Shown: piece after piece, positions 8,091 through 16,303 of the stretch | Layout: each line of letters begins with the position of its first letter | Numbering within the stretch: position 1 is the stretch's first letter | Source of the DNA: Anaerolineae bacterium | Lineage (GTDB): Bacteria; Chloroflexota; Anaerolineae; Aggregatilineales; Phototrophicaceae | Reading direction: 5' to 3' | Length of the DNA stretch: 34,340 nucleotides | NCBI GenBank assembly: GCA_014879665.1 | Contig: JACSRP010000047.1 | Location: forward strand, 1 to 34,340 | The notes under the pieces: generated by a model | Database searches by the model: none | What the model was told of the DNA's origin: nothing | Seen by the model: only the letters and a program-made list of their open reading frames with translations | Made by a program: the position numbers and the translations under genes

Positions 8091-8142
8091 TTCTAGGGAG
8101 TGCAGATTTAGCTGGAGGCTTCGAGCCTTCGGTGCTCTAGAA
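8091..8142. repeat. Nested inverted repeat upstream of the dipeptidase
   Basis: Outer arms TTCTAG (8091-8096) and CTAGAA (8137-8142) flank an inner perfect hairpin AGGCT-TCG-AGCCT (8116-8128). It lies upstream of the candidate -10, so an operator role is more plausible than a leader structure. Confidence 0.35.
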
Positions 8143-8194
8143 ATTTGAGGCAATTACCCGCCTCCCGTGCTATGCAATTCGCGGCTGATAGGGC

Positions 8195-8200
8195 TATACT
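8195..8200 (+). promoter_or_regulatory. Candidate -10 box (TATACT) of the dipeptidase gene
   Basis: TATACT lies about 66 bases before the ATG at 8266. A weak -35 (ATGCAA) stands 17 bases upstream. The evidence is limited to the hexamer and its place. Confidence 0.3.
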
Positions 8201-8265
8201 TGCCCGGTGCAGATGCTTTTTCTGTAAATTTTGTTTTCGGCTGTCCTAAGGGCTTAATTCCCCTC

Positions 8266-9360
8266 ATGATCATTGTTGACGCACATGAAGATATTGCTTT
8301 TAACGCCCTTTCGTGGGGGCGCGACTATTTCAAAAGTGCGCTGGAGAAGCGCCGCGCCGAGGCTGACACCGAAGCGGCTGCTGCCGAGGGGCTGGCGATG
8401 GTCGGGCTTCCAGAAGCTATTCTGGGACGGGTAGGTCTGGTTTTTGCCACCATTTTTACCGAACCAGATCGATCTACGGCGTTGGCAACCGCCCCATTTT
8501 CCGGGCAGCGCTACCGGACGGCGAAAGAAGCTAACGCTCAGGGGATGCAGCAGTTAGATTATTATCGCAGGCTCTGGGATGCCTCGGAACGGGTGCAGCC
8601 CGTGCGGACGCAGGTGGAATTGGATGCGGTGTTGTCAACATGGGCTGATGGCCTTGAGGTGACAGATCGCAAGCAGGGTATGCTGCTGCTGATGGAAAAT
8701 GCCGATCCGATATTGGAGCCGAAGCAGTTTGAAGAGTGGTATGACTATGGCGTGCGTGTTGTTGGCCCGGCGTGGGCGAGTACCCGCTACTGCGGCGGCA
8801 CCGGCGAACCGGGGCCATTGACCGCATTAGGGCGTGAACTGTTGGACGTGATGGGCGATATGAATGTGCTGCTCGATCTTTCGCACATGCCGGAAGAATC
8901 GTTTTTCGAGGCGCTGGATCGCTATGACGGGCAGATGATTGCCAGCCACAGCAACCCGCGCCGTTTCGTAGGTTCGCGTGATGATGGCCGCCAGCGGTTG
9001 CTTTCAGATACCCAGATTCGCCGCTTAGCCGAGCGCGATGGCGTGATCGGCATGGTGCCTTATAACCGTTTCATGCACCCCGATTGGGTGAAGGGCGATG
9101 CGCCGATTCCCGCCAGCAGGGTGTTAGATATGATCGATCATGTCTGCCAGATCACCGGCAGCGACCAACATGTGGGCATTGGCACCGATTTTGACGGCGG
9201 CTTTGGCGCAGACAGCACGCCCGAAGGCTTCGACACAGTAGGCGACCTGTGGATGCTGGATACATGGCTGCGAGAACGGGGATATGGTGATGCCGGGGTT
9301 GAGGCAATTCTGAGCGGTAATTTCTTGCGTAAGTTGCGCCAGACCCTTCCAGTCCGATGA
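8266..9360 (+). CDS. Membrane dipeptidase (peptidase family M19, renal dipeptidase-like)
   Basis: The product is 364 residues if it starts at ATG 8266 (MIIVDAHEDIAFN). The frame is open to a GTG at 8167, but the added 33 residues have no family resemblance. The zinc ligand motif H-x-D is His7/Asp9. Later family marks are LDLSHMPEESF, ASHSNPR, RDDGRQRLL and GIGTDFDGGFG. M19 enzymes are dinuclear-zinc hydrolases with a TIM-barrel fold that cleave dipeptides, including D-amino-acid forms, and some beta-lactams. There is no signal peptide, so a cytoplasmic role in dipeptide salvage is likely. Ribosome site AAGGG lies 13 bases upstream. Confidence 0.88.
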   Translation: MIIVDAHEDIAFNALSWGRDYFKSALEKRRAEADTEAAAAEGLAMVGLPEAILGRVGLVFATIFTEPDRSTALATAPFSGQRYRTAKEANAQGMQQLDYYRRLWDASERVQPVRTQVELDAVLSTWADGLEVTDRKQGMLLLMENADPILEPKQFEEWYDYGVRVVGPAWASTRYCGGTGEPGPLTALGRELLDVMGDMNVLLDLSHMPEESFFEALDRYDGQMIASHSNPRRFVGSRDDGRQRLLSDTQIRRLAERDGVIGMVPYNRFMHPDWVKGDAPIPASRVLDMIDHVCQITGSDQHVGIGTDFDGGFGADSTPEGFDTVGDLWMLDTWLRERGYGDAGVEAILSGNFLRKLRQTLPVR

Positions 9361-9387
9361 TTCCGGCCTCGTGGTGGTAGCCATCTT

Positions 9388-9813
9388 ATGTCGCAAATAG
9401 GAATTGCCCTCAGCGCACTGGGAATTGTGCTGGCGTTCATGGGCTTGTTTCCCGGAATTACAGGCATCAACACCGGGGCGGGCATTGGTATTTTTCAATT
9501 CACCGCGGTTCTGGTGGGATTCGGGCTGCTGAATCTTGGCGGGCTGCTTTACGTTAAATTCACCATCTATGCGACGCGAACCACCAATCTGGCGCAGCAG
9601 GTCGGCCTTCGGCTGGCGCTAACCGGATTAGTGCTGTCGGGCATGGCCGGATTTGCCGATGTTCTAGGTTTCGGCTCGCACGGTATCGCTCAGGCCAACG
9701 AGACCTTCTTCGGCGGCGTGCAGGCGCTTCTCGTCATCGCCTGCTTCCTGATTTCGGCCATCGGAGTGATGATCTATGCCGTTTCGGGTTCTTCACCTCC
9801 TGAAGAAGCATAG
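9388..9813 (+). CDS. Four-helix membrane protein of unknown function
   Basis: The 141-residue protein is strongly hydrophobic with four predicted membrane segments (about 3-22, 33-57, 72-93, 108-132) and a short acidic tail (SSPPEEA). Helix 1 is followed by a Gly-rich loop (GITGINTGAGIG). No family is recognised. It starts 27 bases after the dipeptidase stop and without a clear ribosome site, so it is probably in the same transcript. The next gene's TTG start is 16 bases beyond its stop. Confidence 0.65.
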   Translation: MSQIGIALSALGIVLAFMGLFPGITGINTGAGIGIFQFTAVLVGFGLLNLGGLLYVKFTIYATRTTNLAQQVGLRLALTGLVLSGMAGFADVLGFGSHGIAQANETFFGGVQALLVIACFLISAIGVMIYAVSGSSPPEEA

Positions 9814-9829
9814 GCGCAAGGGGGACTGC

Positions 9830-10981
9830 TTGCTTAGAATATCCCTCGCAGCGCTGATTTCAGCGATCATTTTTATGATTCTTCCCTTGTCAGCGCAGGA
9901 TCGTCCTTCTCTCATTGATCTGCTTATAAACGATGCCAATGCTCGTTTTGGCCTATTTCTTGAGGCGCTGGAGGCCGCCGGGTTAACCGGCGACGTGGAT
10001 GCGTTAGAGAATGCCACCCTGCTAATTCCAACGGATGATGCGCTGATCAAGGGGATGAATTATCTCGGTCTCAGCCAGCAGCAGTTCTTTGCCGGCGAGT
10101 CGCAGCTTGCGGAGATATTGAGGCTGCATATGCTGCCGGAGCGACTGTTCTTTCGCGATTTGAGCGCAGGCACAAGTATTCAGTCGCTCGGGGGCGAAGG
10201 GGTGAATTTTGTACTGTATGGCGGCATTTTGTGGGCGAACGGCGCGCGGGTGAGCGATGTTGACAATCTCGCGGCGTCCGGCGTAGTGATGCACGTGCTT
10301 GATGATCTGCTGCTGCCGGCTCATCTGCGCGAACAGGCGGAAGCCAACCGCGCTTATTTGCGTGTCGCCCATTTGCTGCCCGATCAGCCAGCATTGAACT
10401 GGCTTCTGAATGGTCATGCAGGGGGGGTAGAATCCATAGAATCCGGTCAGCTTGGCGGCTGGATCGAGATCGCCGCGGGCGATCAGCGGTGGATGGTCAC
10501 GTCCGCCGATGGCAGCATGTCTGCTGAAATAGACGTGACGGTAGCGCCTAATAGCTGGATTACGCTGGCAGTGGTCGGTCAAAACGCCGGTCAGGGGCTG
10601 GGGCTGGTGCCGTTGATTGAAGATTATTCCCCGTTAACCGTCGGGCAAGCACGGTTGTCATTCTTCAACGGGCTTGAAGACACCGCTTTGGACTTACTGG
10701 CGGATGGTCAGCTCTTTTTAGGCGGCATCGCCTATCCGGGCATGATAGGCGAAAACGACGGCTTTGCCATTTTGCCGCTTCCGGTTGCCACCTATGATTT
10801 ACTCGTGACGGCCAGCGGAAACCCGGAGAACGTGATTTTGAACATCCCGGATGTGCGCCTGCGTGAGGGCTTTAACGTCTTTCTGGCAGCCGCTGGCACT
10901 CCCACCGATCCCCGTGTGATCATCCTCGAAACCAACGTCAATGTGGCGCGGGCGCTGGCCGAAGCAGGCCGCCTGCCTTAA
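9830..10981 (+). CDS. Secreted FAS1 (fasciclin) and DUF4397 domain protein
   Basis: The chosen TTG start follows an AAGGGGG ribosome site by about five bases and gives an ideal signal peptide (LLRISLAALISAIIF ... LPLSAQD). An ATG at 9776 in the same frame would overlap the preceding gene and has no such site. The 383-residue product has one FAS1 domain (about 27-165), with the family's LLIPTDDAL, ILRLHMLPERL and VVMHVLDDLLLP motifs. A DUF4397 domain (about 173-375) follows, with YLRVAHLLPDQPALNW. FAS1 domains usually mediate adhesion or ligand binding outside the cell. No anchor is seen. It is a short relative of the four-domain protein downstream. Confidence 0.85.
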   Translation: MLRISLAALISAIIFMILPLSAQDRPSLIDLLINDANARFGLFLEALEAAGLTGDVDALENATLLIPTDDALIKGMNYLGLSQQQFFAGESQLAEILRLHMLPERLFFRDLSAGTSIQSLGGEGVNFVLYGGILWANGARVSDVDNLAASGVVMHVLDDLLLPAHLREQAEANRAYLRVAHLLPDQPALNWLLNGHAGGVESIESGQLGGWIEIAAGDQRWMVTSADGSMSAEIDVTVAPNSWITLAVVGQNAGQGLGLVPLIEDYSPLTVGQARLSFFNGLEDTALDLLADGQLFLGGIAYPGMIGENDGFAILPLPVATYDLLVTASGNPENVILNIPDVRLREGFNVFLAAAGTPTDPRVIILETNVNVARALAEAGRLP

Positions 10982-11060
10982 GCGGGGAATTTATGCCCCA
11001 TTCACACAATTTAACTCAGGGAACATTTAGGCAATATGATAGAAATGTAGGCTTGTATCC

Positions 11061-11066
11061 TATACT
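11061..11066 (+). promoter_or_regulatory. Candidate -10 box (TATACT) of the tandem FAS1 gene
   Basis: TATACT lies 115 bases before the ATG, which would give a long leader of about 107 bases. There is no consensus -35. The leader contains the inverted repeat at 11090-11109 and ends in a strong AGGAGG. Confidence 0.3.
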
Positions 11067-11089
11067 CAGGGATAGCCAACAATTAGAAC

Positions 11090-11109
11090 TTGAGCTATCT
11101 TTAGCTTAA
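11090..11109 (+). repeat. Inverted repeat in the leader of the tandem FAS1 gene
   Basis: TTGAGCTA, a TCTT loop and TAGCTTAA form an eight-base-pair hairpin with one G-T pair. It would sit in the 5' leader if the candidate -10 at 11061 is right. Confidence 0.4.
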
Positions 11110-11180
11110 AGGCACTCTAAACAAATGGAATGCCGTTGTCTGTCTAGCGAAATCAACATTTTCTCTCTCAGGAGGCTTGT

Positions 11181-13802
11181 ATGCGTAAGATTTTAGCTCT
11201 GCTGGCGCTGGTGGTGGCGACTCTCGGTCTTGCCATTCCCGCGTTTGCTCAAGAGCGACCCACCATCGCGGAGTGGCTAGAAAGCGATGCAGATGGTCGT
11301 TTCGGTATGCTCGTAGCCGCGCTAAATGTGGCTGATCTGACCGGGTCGCTTTCGGAAGAAGGCCCGTTCACCCTGTTTGCCCCTACCGACGAGGCGATTG
11401 CCGCTTTCCTTGAATCGTCGGGCATGTCTATCGAAGGCATGATGGCCTCCCCCGAAATGCTGGCCGCCATTCTGTCTTACCATGTCGTCCCCGGACGCTA
11501 CCAGTTTGTCAACCTGACTGCTGGCCCCGAACTAGAAACGCTGCAGGGCGAATCGCTGCAAATTATGCTTGACGCTGGCGTTCTCTATGCTAACGACGTA
11601 GTGGTTAGCGACCCCGATGCAATTGCTTCTAATGGTGTGGTTCACATCATTGATTCCGTTCTGGTGCCGCCGTCACTCGCAGTTGAACCAGCTGCTGAAG
11701 CGACTGAAGCACCTGTAGTAGAAGCCCCGGTAGCTGGCACCGCGCTGGAGCGCCCCTCTATTGTAGAGGCGCTGGCCGCCGATGCTGATGGTCGTTTCAC
11801 CACCCTAGCCATGGCAGTTGAAGCTGCTGGCTTGTCCGAAGCGCTGTCTGGCGAAGGCCCATTCACCGTTTTTGCGCCGACCAACGATGCTTTTGCCGCC
11901 GCTCTCGAAGCGATGGGCACGAGCGTTGCCGAAGTCGCTGGCAATCCCGAAATGCTGACGGCCATTCTGTCCTACCATGTTGTTCCCGGTCGCTATCAGT
12001 TCGTCAACTTGACCGCTGGCCCCGAACTGGAAACACTGCAAGGCGAGCCGCTGCAAATTACGCTGGATGCTGGCGTTCTCTATGCCAATGACGTGGTGAT
12101 CAGCGATATAGATCTGCTGGCCTCCAACGGCGTGGTTCAGGTGCTCGATGGCGTGCTGATGCCGCCGTCAATGGCCGCTGCCCCGGTTGCCGAAGCGACT
12201 GAAGCGCCTGTAGTAGAAGCCCCCGTGGCTGGCGTTGCGCTGGAGCGTCCTTCTGCCGTAGAAGCGCTGTCTGCTGATGCCGATGGCCGTTTTACCACTT
12301 TCGTTGCTGCCCTTGAAGCCGCTGGTTTGACCGGCGAACTGCCCGATGATGGATCATTCACGGTGCTCGCGCCGACCAACGATGCTTTTGCCGCCGCCCT
12401 CGAAGCGATGGGCACGAGCGCTGCCGAAGTCGCTGGCAATCCCGAAATGCTGGCTGCCATTCTGTCTTACCACATCATCCCCGGCCGCTACCAGTTCGTT
12501 AATCTGACCGCCGGCCCGGAACTACATACGCTGCAAGGTGAACCCATCCAGTTCTTGCTGGACGGCGGTATTCTGTACGCTAACGACGTGGTGGTGAGTG
12601 ATATTGATATGCTGACCTCCAATGGCGTGGTTCACGTGCTCGATGGCGTGCTGATGCCACCGTCAATGGCCGCTGCCCCGGTTGCCGAAGCAACTGAAGC
12701 GCCTGTAGTAGAAGCCACAGAAGCCCCGGTGGCTGGCACCGCGCTGGAGCGTCCCTCAGTATTAGAGACGCTGGCCGCCGATGCCGATGGCCGCTTCACC
12801 ACCCTCGCCATGGCAATTGAAGCTGCTGGGTTGACCGAAGCGTTGTCTGGCGAAGGCCCGTTCACCGTGCTTGCCCCGACCAACGATGCCTTTGCCGCAG
12901 CGATGGAAGCGCTCGGTCTAACCCCTGAAACTGCCGCCAGCAGCCCTGAACTGCTGGCCGCTATTTTGAGCTATCACGTGATCCCCGGCCGCTACCAGTT
13001 CGTCAACCTGACCGCTGGCCCGGCGTTGGATACCTTGGAAGGTAGCCCGGTTCAGTTCCGCCTTGATGGCGGTGTACTCACCGCAAATAATGCCATAGTC
13101 GGCGATATTGACATGCTAGCTTCGAATGGCGTCATTCATGCGCTCGAAGGCGTGCTGATGCCGCCGTCAGCCGCGGCGGTTATTCCGGTGCATATGCGCG
13201 TCGCCCATCTGTCACCCGATTCTGGCAGTGTTGACGTGTATGTGAATAACGCATTAGCTCTGGAAGACCTGGCCTTCTCGGCGGTCTCCCCGTGGATGGT
13301 TCTGCCTGCTGGTACCTACAGCGTGGCGGTTGCGCCTGCTGGAACCTCGCTTGACGATGCAATCCTCGGCCCGATTGAACTGCCGCTGGCGGTGAATTCA
13401 TGGGTGACAGTAGCGGCAGTTGGCTCATCTTCGGGTGACGCCCCCACGCTGGCCGCGCAGATCATCCCTGAAGACTACAACCCAATTGCTGAAGGTAACG
13501 CCCGCGTGACCGCGCTGCATGCCATTGAAGGTGGGCCGAGCGTGAACGTGCTCATTAACGGCAGCGCGACCATCAACGGCCTACAGTTCCCCGGCAGCTA
13601 CAATGAAGCCGATGGCAGCCCGAATGACGGCGCCTACACCGTAGAACTCGCGGCTGGCACCTACGATATTGTGGTTCAGGGCGGCGGCGCTGTGCTGTTC
13701 GAACTGCCGGATACCACGCTGGAGGCTGGCACGAATTACATACTGATGATCGCCGGTACAGTGGATAGCCCCCTGCCGGTGTTTTCAGCAACAGCACAAT
13801 AA
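11181..13802 (+). CDS. Secreted protein with four tandem FAS1 domains and DUF4397
   Basis: The 873-residue protein has a clear signal peptide (MRKILALLALVVATLGLAIP, cut near AFAQ). Four FAS1 domains lie at about 27-164, 191-330, 355-494 and 523-663. Each has ALxADADGRF-like openings, (F/L)APTN(D)(A/E), ILSYHV(V/I)PGRYQFVNLTAGP and NGV(V/I)H(V/I)L(D)GVLMPP. They are joined by Glu/Ala/Thr/Pro-rich linkers, and a DUF4397 domain (about 669-870) ends the protein. There is no membrane anchor or sortase signal. FAS1 repeats in secreted proteins usually serve cell-cell or matrix adhesion. The repeats are similar enough at DNA level to suggest recent duplication or homogenisation. A strong AGGAGG precedes the ATG. 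Confidence 0.93.
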   Translation: MRKILALLALVVATLGLAIPAFAQERPTIAEWLESDADGRFGMLVAALNVADLTGSLSEEGPFTLFAPTDEAIAAFLESSGMSIEGMMASPEMLAAILSYHVVPGRYQFVNLTAGPELETLQGESLQIMLDAGVLYANDVVVSDPDAIASNGVVHIIDSVLVPPSLAVEPAAEATEAPVVEAPVAGTALERPSIVEALAADADGRFTTLAMAVEAAGLSEALSGEGPFTVFAPTNDAFAAALEAMGTSVAEVAGNPEMLTAILSYHVVPGRYQFVNLTAGPELETLQGEPLQITLDAGVLYANDVVISDIDLLASNGVVQVLDGVLMPPSMAAAPVAEATEAPVVEAPVAGVALERPSAVEALSADADGRFTTFVAALEAAGLTGELPDDGSFTVLAPTNDAFAAALEAMGTSAAEVAGNPEMLAAILSYHIIPGRYQFVNLTAGPELHTLQGEPIQFLLDGGILYANDVVVSDIDMLTSNGVVHVLDGVLMPPSMAAAPVAEATEAPVVEATEAPVAGTALERPSVLETLAADADGRFTTLAMAIEAAGLTEALSGEGPFTVLAPTNDAFAAAMEALGLTPETAASSPELLAAILSYHVIPGRYQFVNLTAGPALDTLEGSPVQFRLDGGVLTANNAIVGDIDMLASNGVIHALEGVLMPPSAAAVIPVHMRVAHLSPDSGSVDVYVNNALALEDLAFSAVSPWMVLPAGTYSVAVAPAGTSLDDAILGPIELPLAVNSWVTVAAVGSSSGDAPTLAAQIIPEDYNPIAEGNARVTALHAIEGGPSVNVLINGSATINGLQFPGSYNEADGSPNDGAYTVELAAGTYDIVVQGGGAVLFELPDTTLEAGTNYILMIAGTVDSPLPVFSATAQ
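11259..13169 (+). repeat. Four tandem FAS1-coding repeats
   Basis: The units are roughly 11259-11672, 11751-12170, 12243-12662 and 12747-13169. Long stretches are nearly identical between units, for example the linker coding GCCCCGGTTGCCGAAGC near 12180 and again near 12674. In the last linker (between units 3 and 4) the EAPVVEA/TEAP segment is lengthened by one extra repeat. Confidence 0.85.
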
Positions 13803-13815
13803 ACATAGTATCAAT

Positions 13816-13894
13816 AGCCTTCGCCTGCCGCGTGGCGGGCGAAGGCTGCCATCTATAATCACAATAAGAAGGGGCGACCTGTTTTGGTCGCCCC
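13816..13894 (+). terminator. Double hairpin terminator after the tandem FAS1 gene
   Basis: The first hairpin (13816-13847) has 14 pairs with one T-G and a GCGT loop. The second (13871-13894) has GGGGCGACC and GGTCGCCCC arms around a TGTTTT loop, followed by the T-rich TTCGCTTTCCTT. It starts 13 bases after the stop codon. The second arm resembles the dispersed GGGGC-type palindrome at 18984. Confidence 0.7.
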
Positions 13895-13988
13895 TTCGCT
13901 TTCCTTCCGCATCTCTGAGGTTCAAATTTCCTTCCGCACACCCGGCCTCTTGGCGGTTTAAACCTGTTTCTTGTTCAATCCCGTTCCT

Positions 13989-15026
13989 CTATAAAGGCAA
14001 ATCATCGGGCGTGCCGGGAACAGTTTCGCCTTCAGCGTCAATCGGTTCAGTGAGCGTTTCGCTAATCGGCGGCGGCTCTTCAACTTCGGGCAGCGGTTCA
14101 GTCATAATTTCGCTTGGCTTGATCGCTTTGATTTCAGCCGTATCATCGGCAATTATCGTCGGCACTGGCGGCATCGGCGTAGTTTCAGGGGGCGGCGGCG
14201 GAATTTCCGGCGCGGGTTGAGGCGGCACGTTATCAGGAGAGGCAATGCTTTGCGGGCGGGTGAGCATGGTCGTCAGTATTCGCTTAATTTCATCTTGCAG
14301 GCGTGCGCGAAACTGCTTTAGGGTTTCACCCTGCCGCTGCCCGGTAAAGGCGTAAGTGTAGTTTTCTTGCAGGCTGTTTCCAGCAACCGACATATCCGGT
14401 TCCCATGCGTCCAACAGCGCCCAACGACTGCCGTCACATTCGTAAAGCTCAAAGAAAAGGCGAATTTCGCCGCGCATCCCACGAAACCGGATGTCCATGG
14501 AAATTGGCAGCTGCGGCGTGCGTTTTAGCCGTTTGCCAAAATCCTTCATCAGCAGTGTGGCGCAGGCGCGGGCGTTGTTCTGCACCTGCGTCGGCGTCCA
14601 ACTTTCGCCTTTTTTAACGGCTTTGTTCAGCTTCTTGATCGTGCGCGACCCTGCGATGGACTGTGTGCGCGCCAGCCGCCCGTAGGCATCATACTGGCTG
14701 ATGCGAATTCCGGTGACCTGCCAACCGCGCAGCTTTGCGCCGTCGCCGCCAACCAGCACCTTGCGAGCAAAGTAGGAACCTGCCTCGCAGGGCGTGGGTA
14801 AGGCATCGCTTTGCGCTTGCTGCTGCCATAACTGTCGCCGCCCGGCGTTTGTATCCGGGTTGAGCATCGGGTTGATGCGATAGGGCGGCTGCCATGCGGG
14901 AAAACCGGGATCGCGATCAAAAATGAGCCGCAGAATAATGGTCAGCAGCCAGATGATGACCAGCAGAATCCCCAGTGCCGCGACGACACCGGCAATGAAC
15001 AGCGGATTATCAGGCTGTAAGGGCAT
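13989..15026 (-). CDS. Membrane-anchored protein of unknown function with Pro/Glu-rich tail
   Basis: The 345-residue protein has an N-terminal membrane helix (about 9-36). A soluble domain (about 40-250) contains DPGFPAWQPPYRINPMLN, a basic helix with KKLNKAVKKGESW, and strands MSMDIRF-like and GEIRLFFELYECDGSRW. The low-complexity tail (about 255-345) is rich in Pro, Glu, Ile and Thr, with repeated PPPP/PEIPPPPPE runs. No family is recognised. The domain is probably cytoplasmic if the N-terminus faces out, but topology is uncertain. It lies 68 bases after the PQQ dehydrogenase stop on the same strand. A GGAAGG site precedes the ATG. Confidence 0.75.
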   Translation of the reverse strand: MPLQPDNPLFIAGVVAALGILLVIIWLLTIILRLIFDRDPGFPAWQPPYRINPMLNPDTNAGRRQLWQQQAQSDALPTPCEAGSYFARKVLVGGDGAKLRGWQVTGIRISQYDAYGRLARTQSIAGSRTIKKLNKAVKKGESWTPTQVQNNARACATLLMKDFGKRLKRTPQLPISMDIRFRGMRGEIRLFFELYECDGSRWALLDAWEPDMSVAGNSLQENYTYAFTGQRQGETLKQFRARLQDEIKRILTTMLTRPQSIASPDNVPPQPAPEIPPPPPETTPMPPVPTIIADDTAEIKAIKPSEIMTEPLPEVEEPPPISETLTEPIDAEGETVPGTPDDLPL

Positions 15027-15094
15027 GGCCGCCTTCCCATCAGAAAGCTAAATCTACAGCTCACTATAACCGAATTCGCAGCCTACGCCAAACC

Positions 15095-16264
15095 TCAGCC
15101 GGCTGGTTCGAAGCGATAAATGGCGCCGTCGTAATCTACCAGCAGCAGTTCGCTATCTTCGTCCACCCCGAATGAGCTGATCAATTGGCCGCTGTAAGAG
15201 GGGATGAAAACCGCCGTTCGCCATGTGCTGTTTGCGTCAGGCCATAATGTCCAGATAGTGCTGCTGCCCCAATCGCCGTAGAAATACACCCCGGTTAATT
15301 GTGGCAGAAGCTCGCCGTGATAGACGTAGCCGCCGATCACCGTTACGCCTTGCGAATGGTCGTAGGTTGCGACGGGCAGGGTTACATTATCCGGCGGGTT
15401 CGCAAACCCGGTTTGATACATGCCTTCATAGGCATTCCAGCCGAAATTCAGGCCGCCGGCGCTTTCCGCCGCTTCGAAGTTGATTTCTTCGTAGGCACTA
15501 CCGCCTACGTCTCCAATATAGAGATCGCCAGTTTTAGAGTCAAAGCTGAAGCGCCACGGGTTACGCAGGCCATACGCCCAGATTTCAGGCAGTGCCGATG
15601 AATCGCCGACGAATGGGTTATCATCTGGCACGGTATAACCTTCGCCCTCTCCAGAGACATCAATCCTCAGAATTTTACCCAACCACGTCTCCAGATTTTG
15701 CCCGTTGCCATGAGGATCGCCCTGTGAACCGCCGTCGCCAAAACCGATATACAGGTAACCATCCGGCCCGAAGGTTAAATGGCCGCCGTTGTGGTTGGAG
15801 TAGGGCTGCTCCTGCGTCAGGATAATCTGCACGTTGTTCTCATCGGCAGTATTCGCATCGTCTGCGCTCACGAGATAGCGCGCGATCACAGTATTACCGT
15901 TTACATCGGTGTAATTGACGTAGAAGCGGCCACTTTCAGCATAATCCGGCGCGAAAGCCAACCCTAGCAAGCCGCGTTCAGTATAGTTCGATCCAAGCGC
16001 TTCCGGGCTGATCAGATCGCTGATATCCAGAAATGGCGTTTCCAGCAGGCTGCCGTCCTGATGAATCCGGATTAGCCCGTTTTGCTGTACGACAAATAGT
16101 CGCCCGCTGTCATCCCCGGCGTGAGTCACAAAGATCGGGTGGAACAAATCGCCAATGATCTGCACCAGCTGTACGCCCTCACGGGATGGTACTTCCTGCG
16201 CTGCCGCTGGAAGGCTTAATGCCATCATCAGAATCGCTAACATCATGACAATAAAACGATTCAT
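15095..16264 (-). CDS. PQQ-dependent sugar dehydrogenase (Yli/sorbosone dehydrogenase family)
   Basis: The 389-residue protein has a signal peptide (MNRFIVMMLAILMMALSLPA, then AAQEV) and a six-bladed propeller of the glucose/sorbosone dehydrogenase family. Family marks are LFVVQQNGLIRI, GLLGLAFAPDY, YSNHNGGHLTFGPDG with His158, YIGFGDGGSQGDPH, LGKILRIDV, EIWAYGLRNPWRFSFD and LYIGDVG. Soluble members oxidise aldoses using PQQ and calcium in the periplasm or outside the cell. PQQ synthesis genes are not in the window; cofactor may be scavenged. AGAGGAG precedes the ATG at 16264. It lies 39 bases after the inactive M16 gene on the same strand. Confidence 0.88.
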   Translation of the reverse strand: MNRFIVMMLAILMMALSLPAAAQEVPSREGVQLVQIIGDLFHPIFVTHAGDDSGRLFVVQQNGLIRIHQDGSLLETPFLDISDLISPEALGSNYTERGLLGLAFAPDYAESGRFYVNYTDVNGNTVIARYLVSADDANTADENNVQIILTQEQPYSNHNGGHLTFGPDGYLYIGFGDGGSQGDPHGNGQNLETWLGKILRIDVSGEGEGYTVPDDNPFVGDSSALPEIWAYGLRNPWRFSFDSKTGDLYIGDVGGSAYEEINFEAAESAGGLNFGWNAYEGMYQTGFANPPDNVTLPVATYDHSQGVTVIGGYVYHGELLPQLTGVYFYGDWGSSTIWTLWPDANSTWRTAVFIPSYSGQLISSFGVDEDSELLLVDYDGAIYRFEPAG

Positions 16265-16303
16265 CCTAACGCTCCTCTTAGTCTGGCTGTCCTATTTGCC
16301 CGT

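Larger units (their letters stand above)
7913..8265. other. 353-base intergenic region between divergent genes
   Basis: The region lies between the starts of the molybdoenzyme (-) and the dipeptidase (+), so it must hold both promoters. On the - side it is AT-rich near 7940-7962 without a clean -10. On the + side TATACT (8195-8200) is the best -10. It also holds a compact hairpin AGGCT-TCG-AGCCT at 8116-8128, nested between TTCTAG (8091) and CTAGAA (8137). No small gene is evident. Confidence 0.5.

Noticed and set aside
11259..13169. Repeats as a possible CRISPR or satellite
   Set aside because: The repeats are in frame and encode FAS1 domains with linkers; no spacer structure exists.
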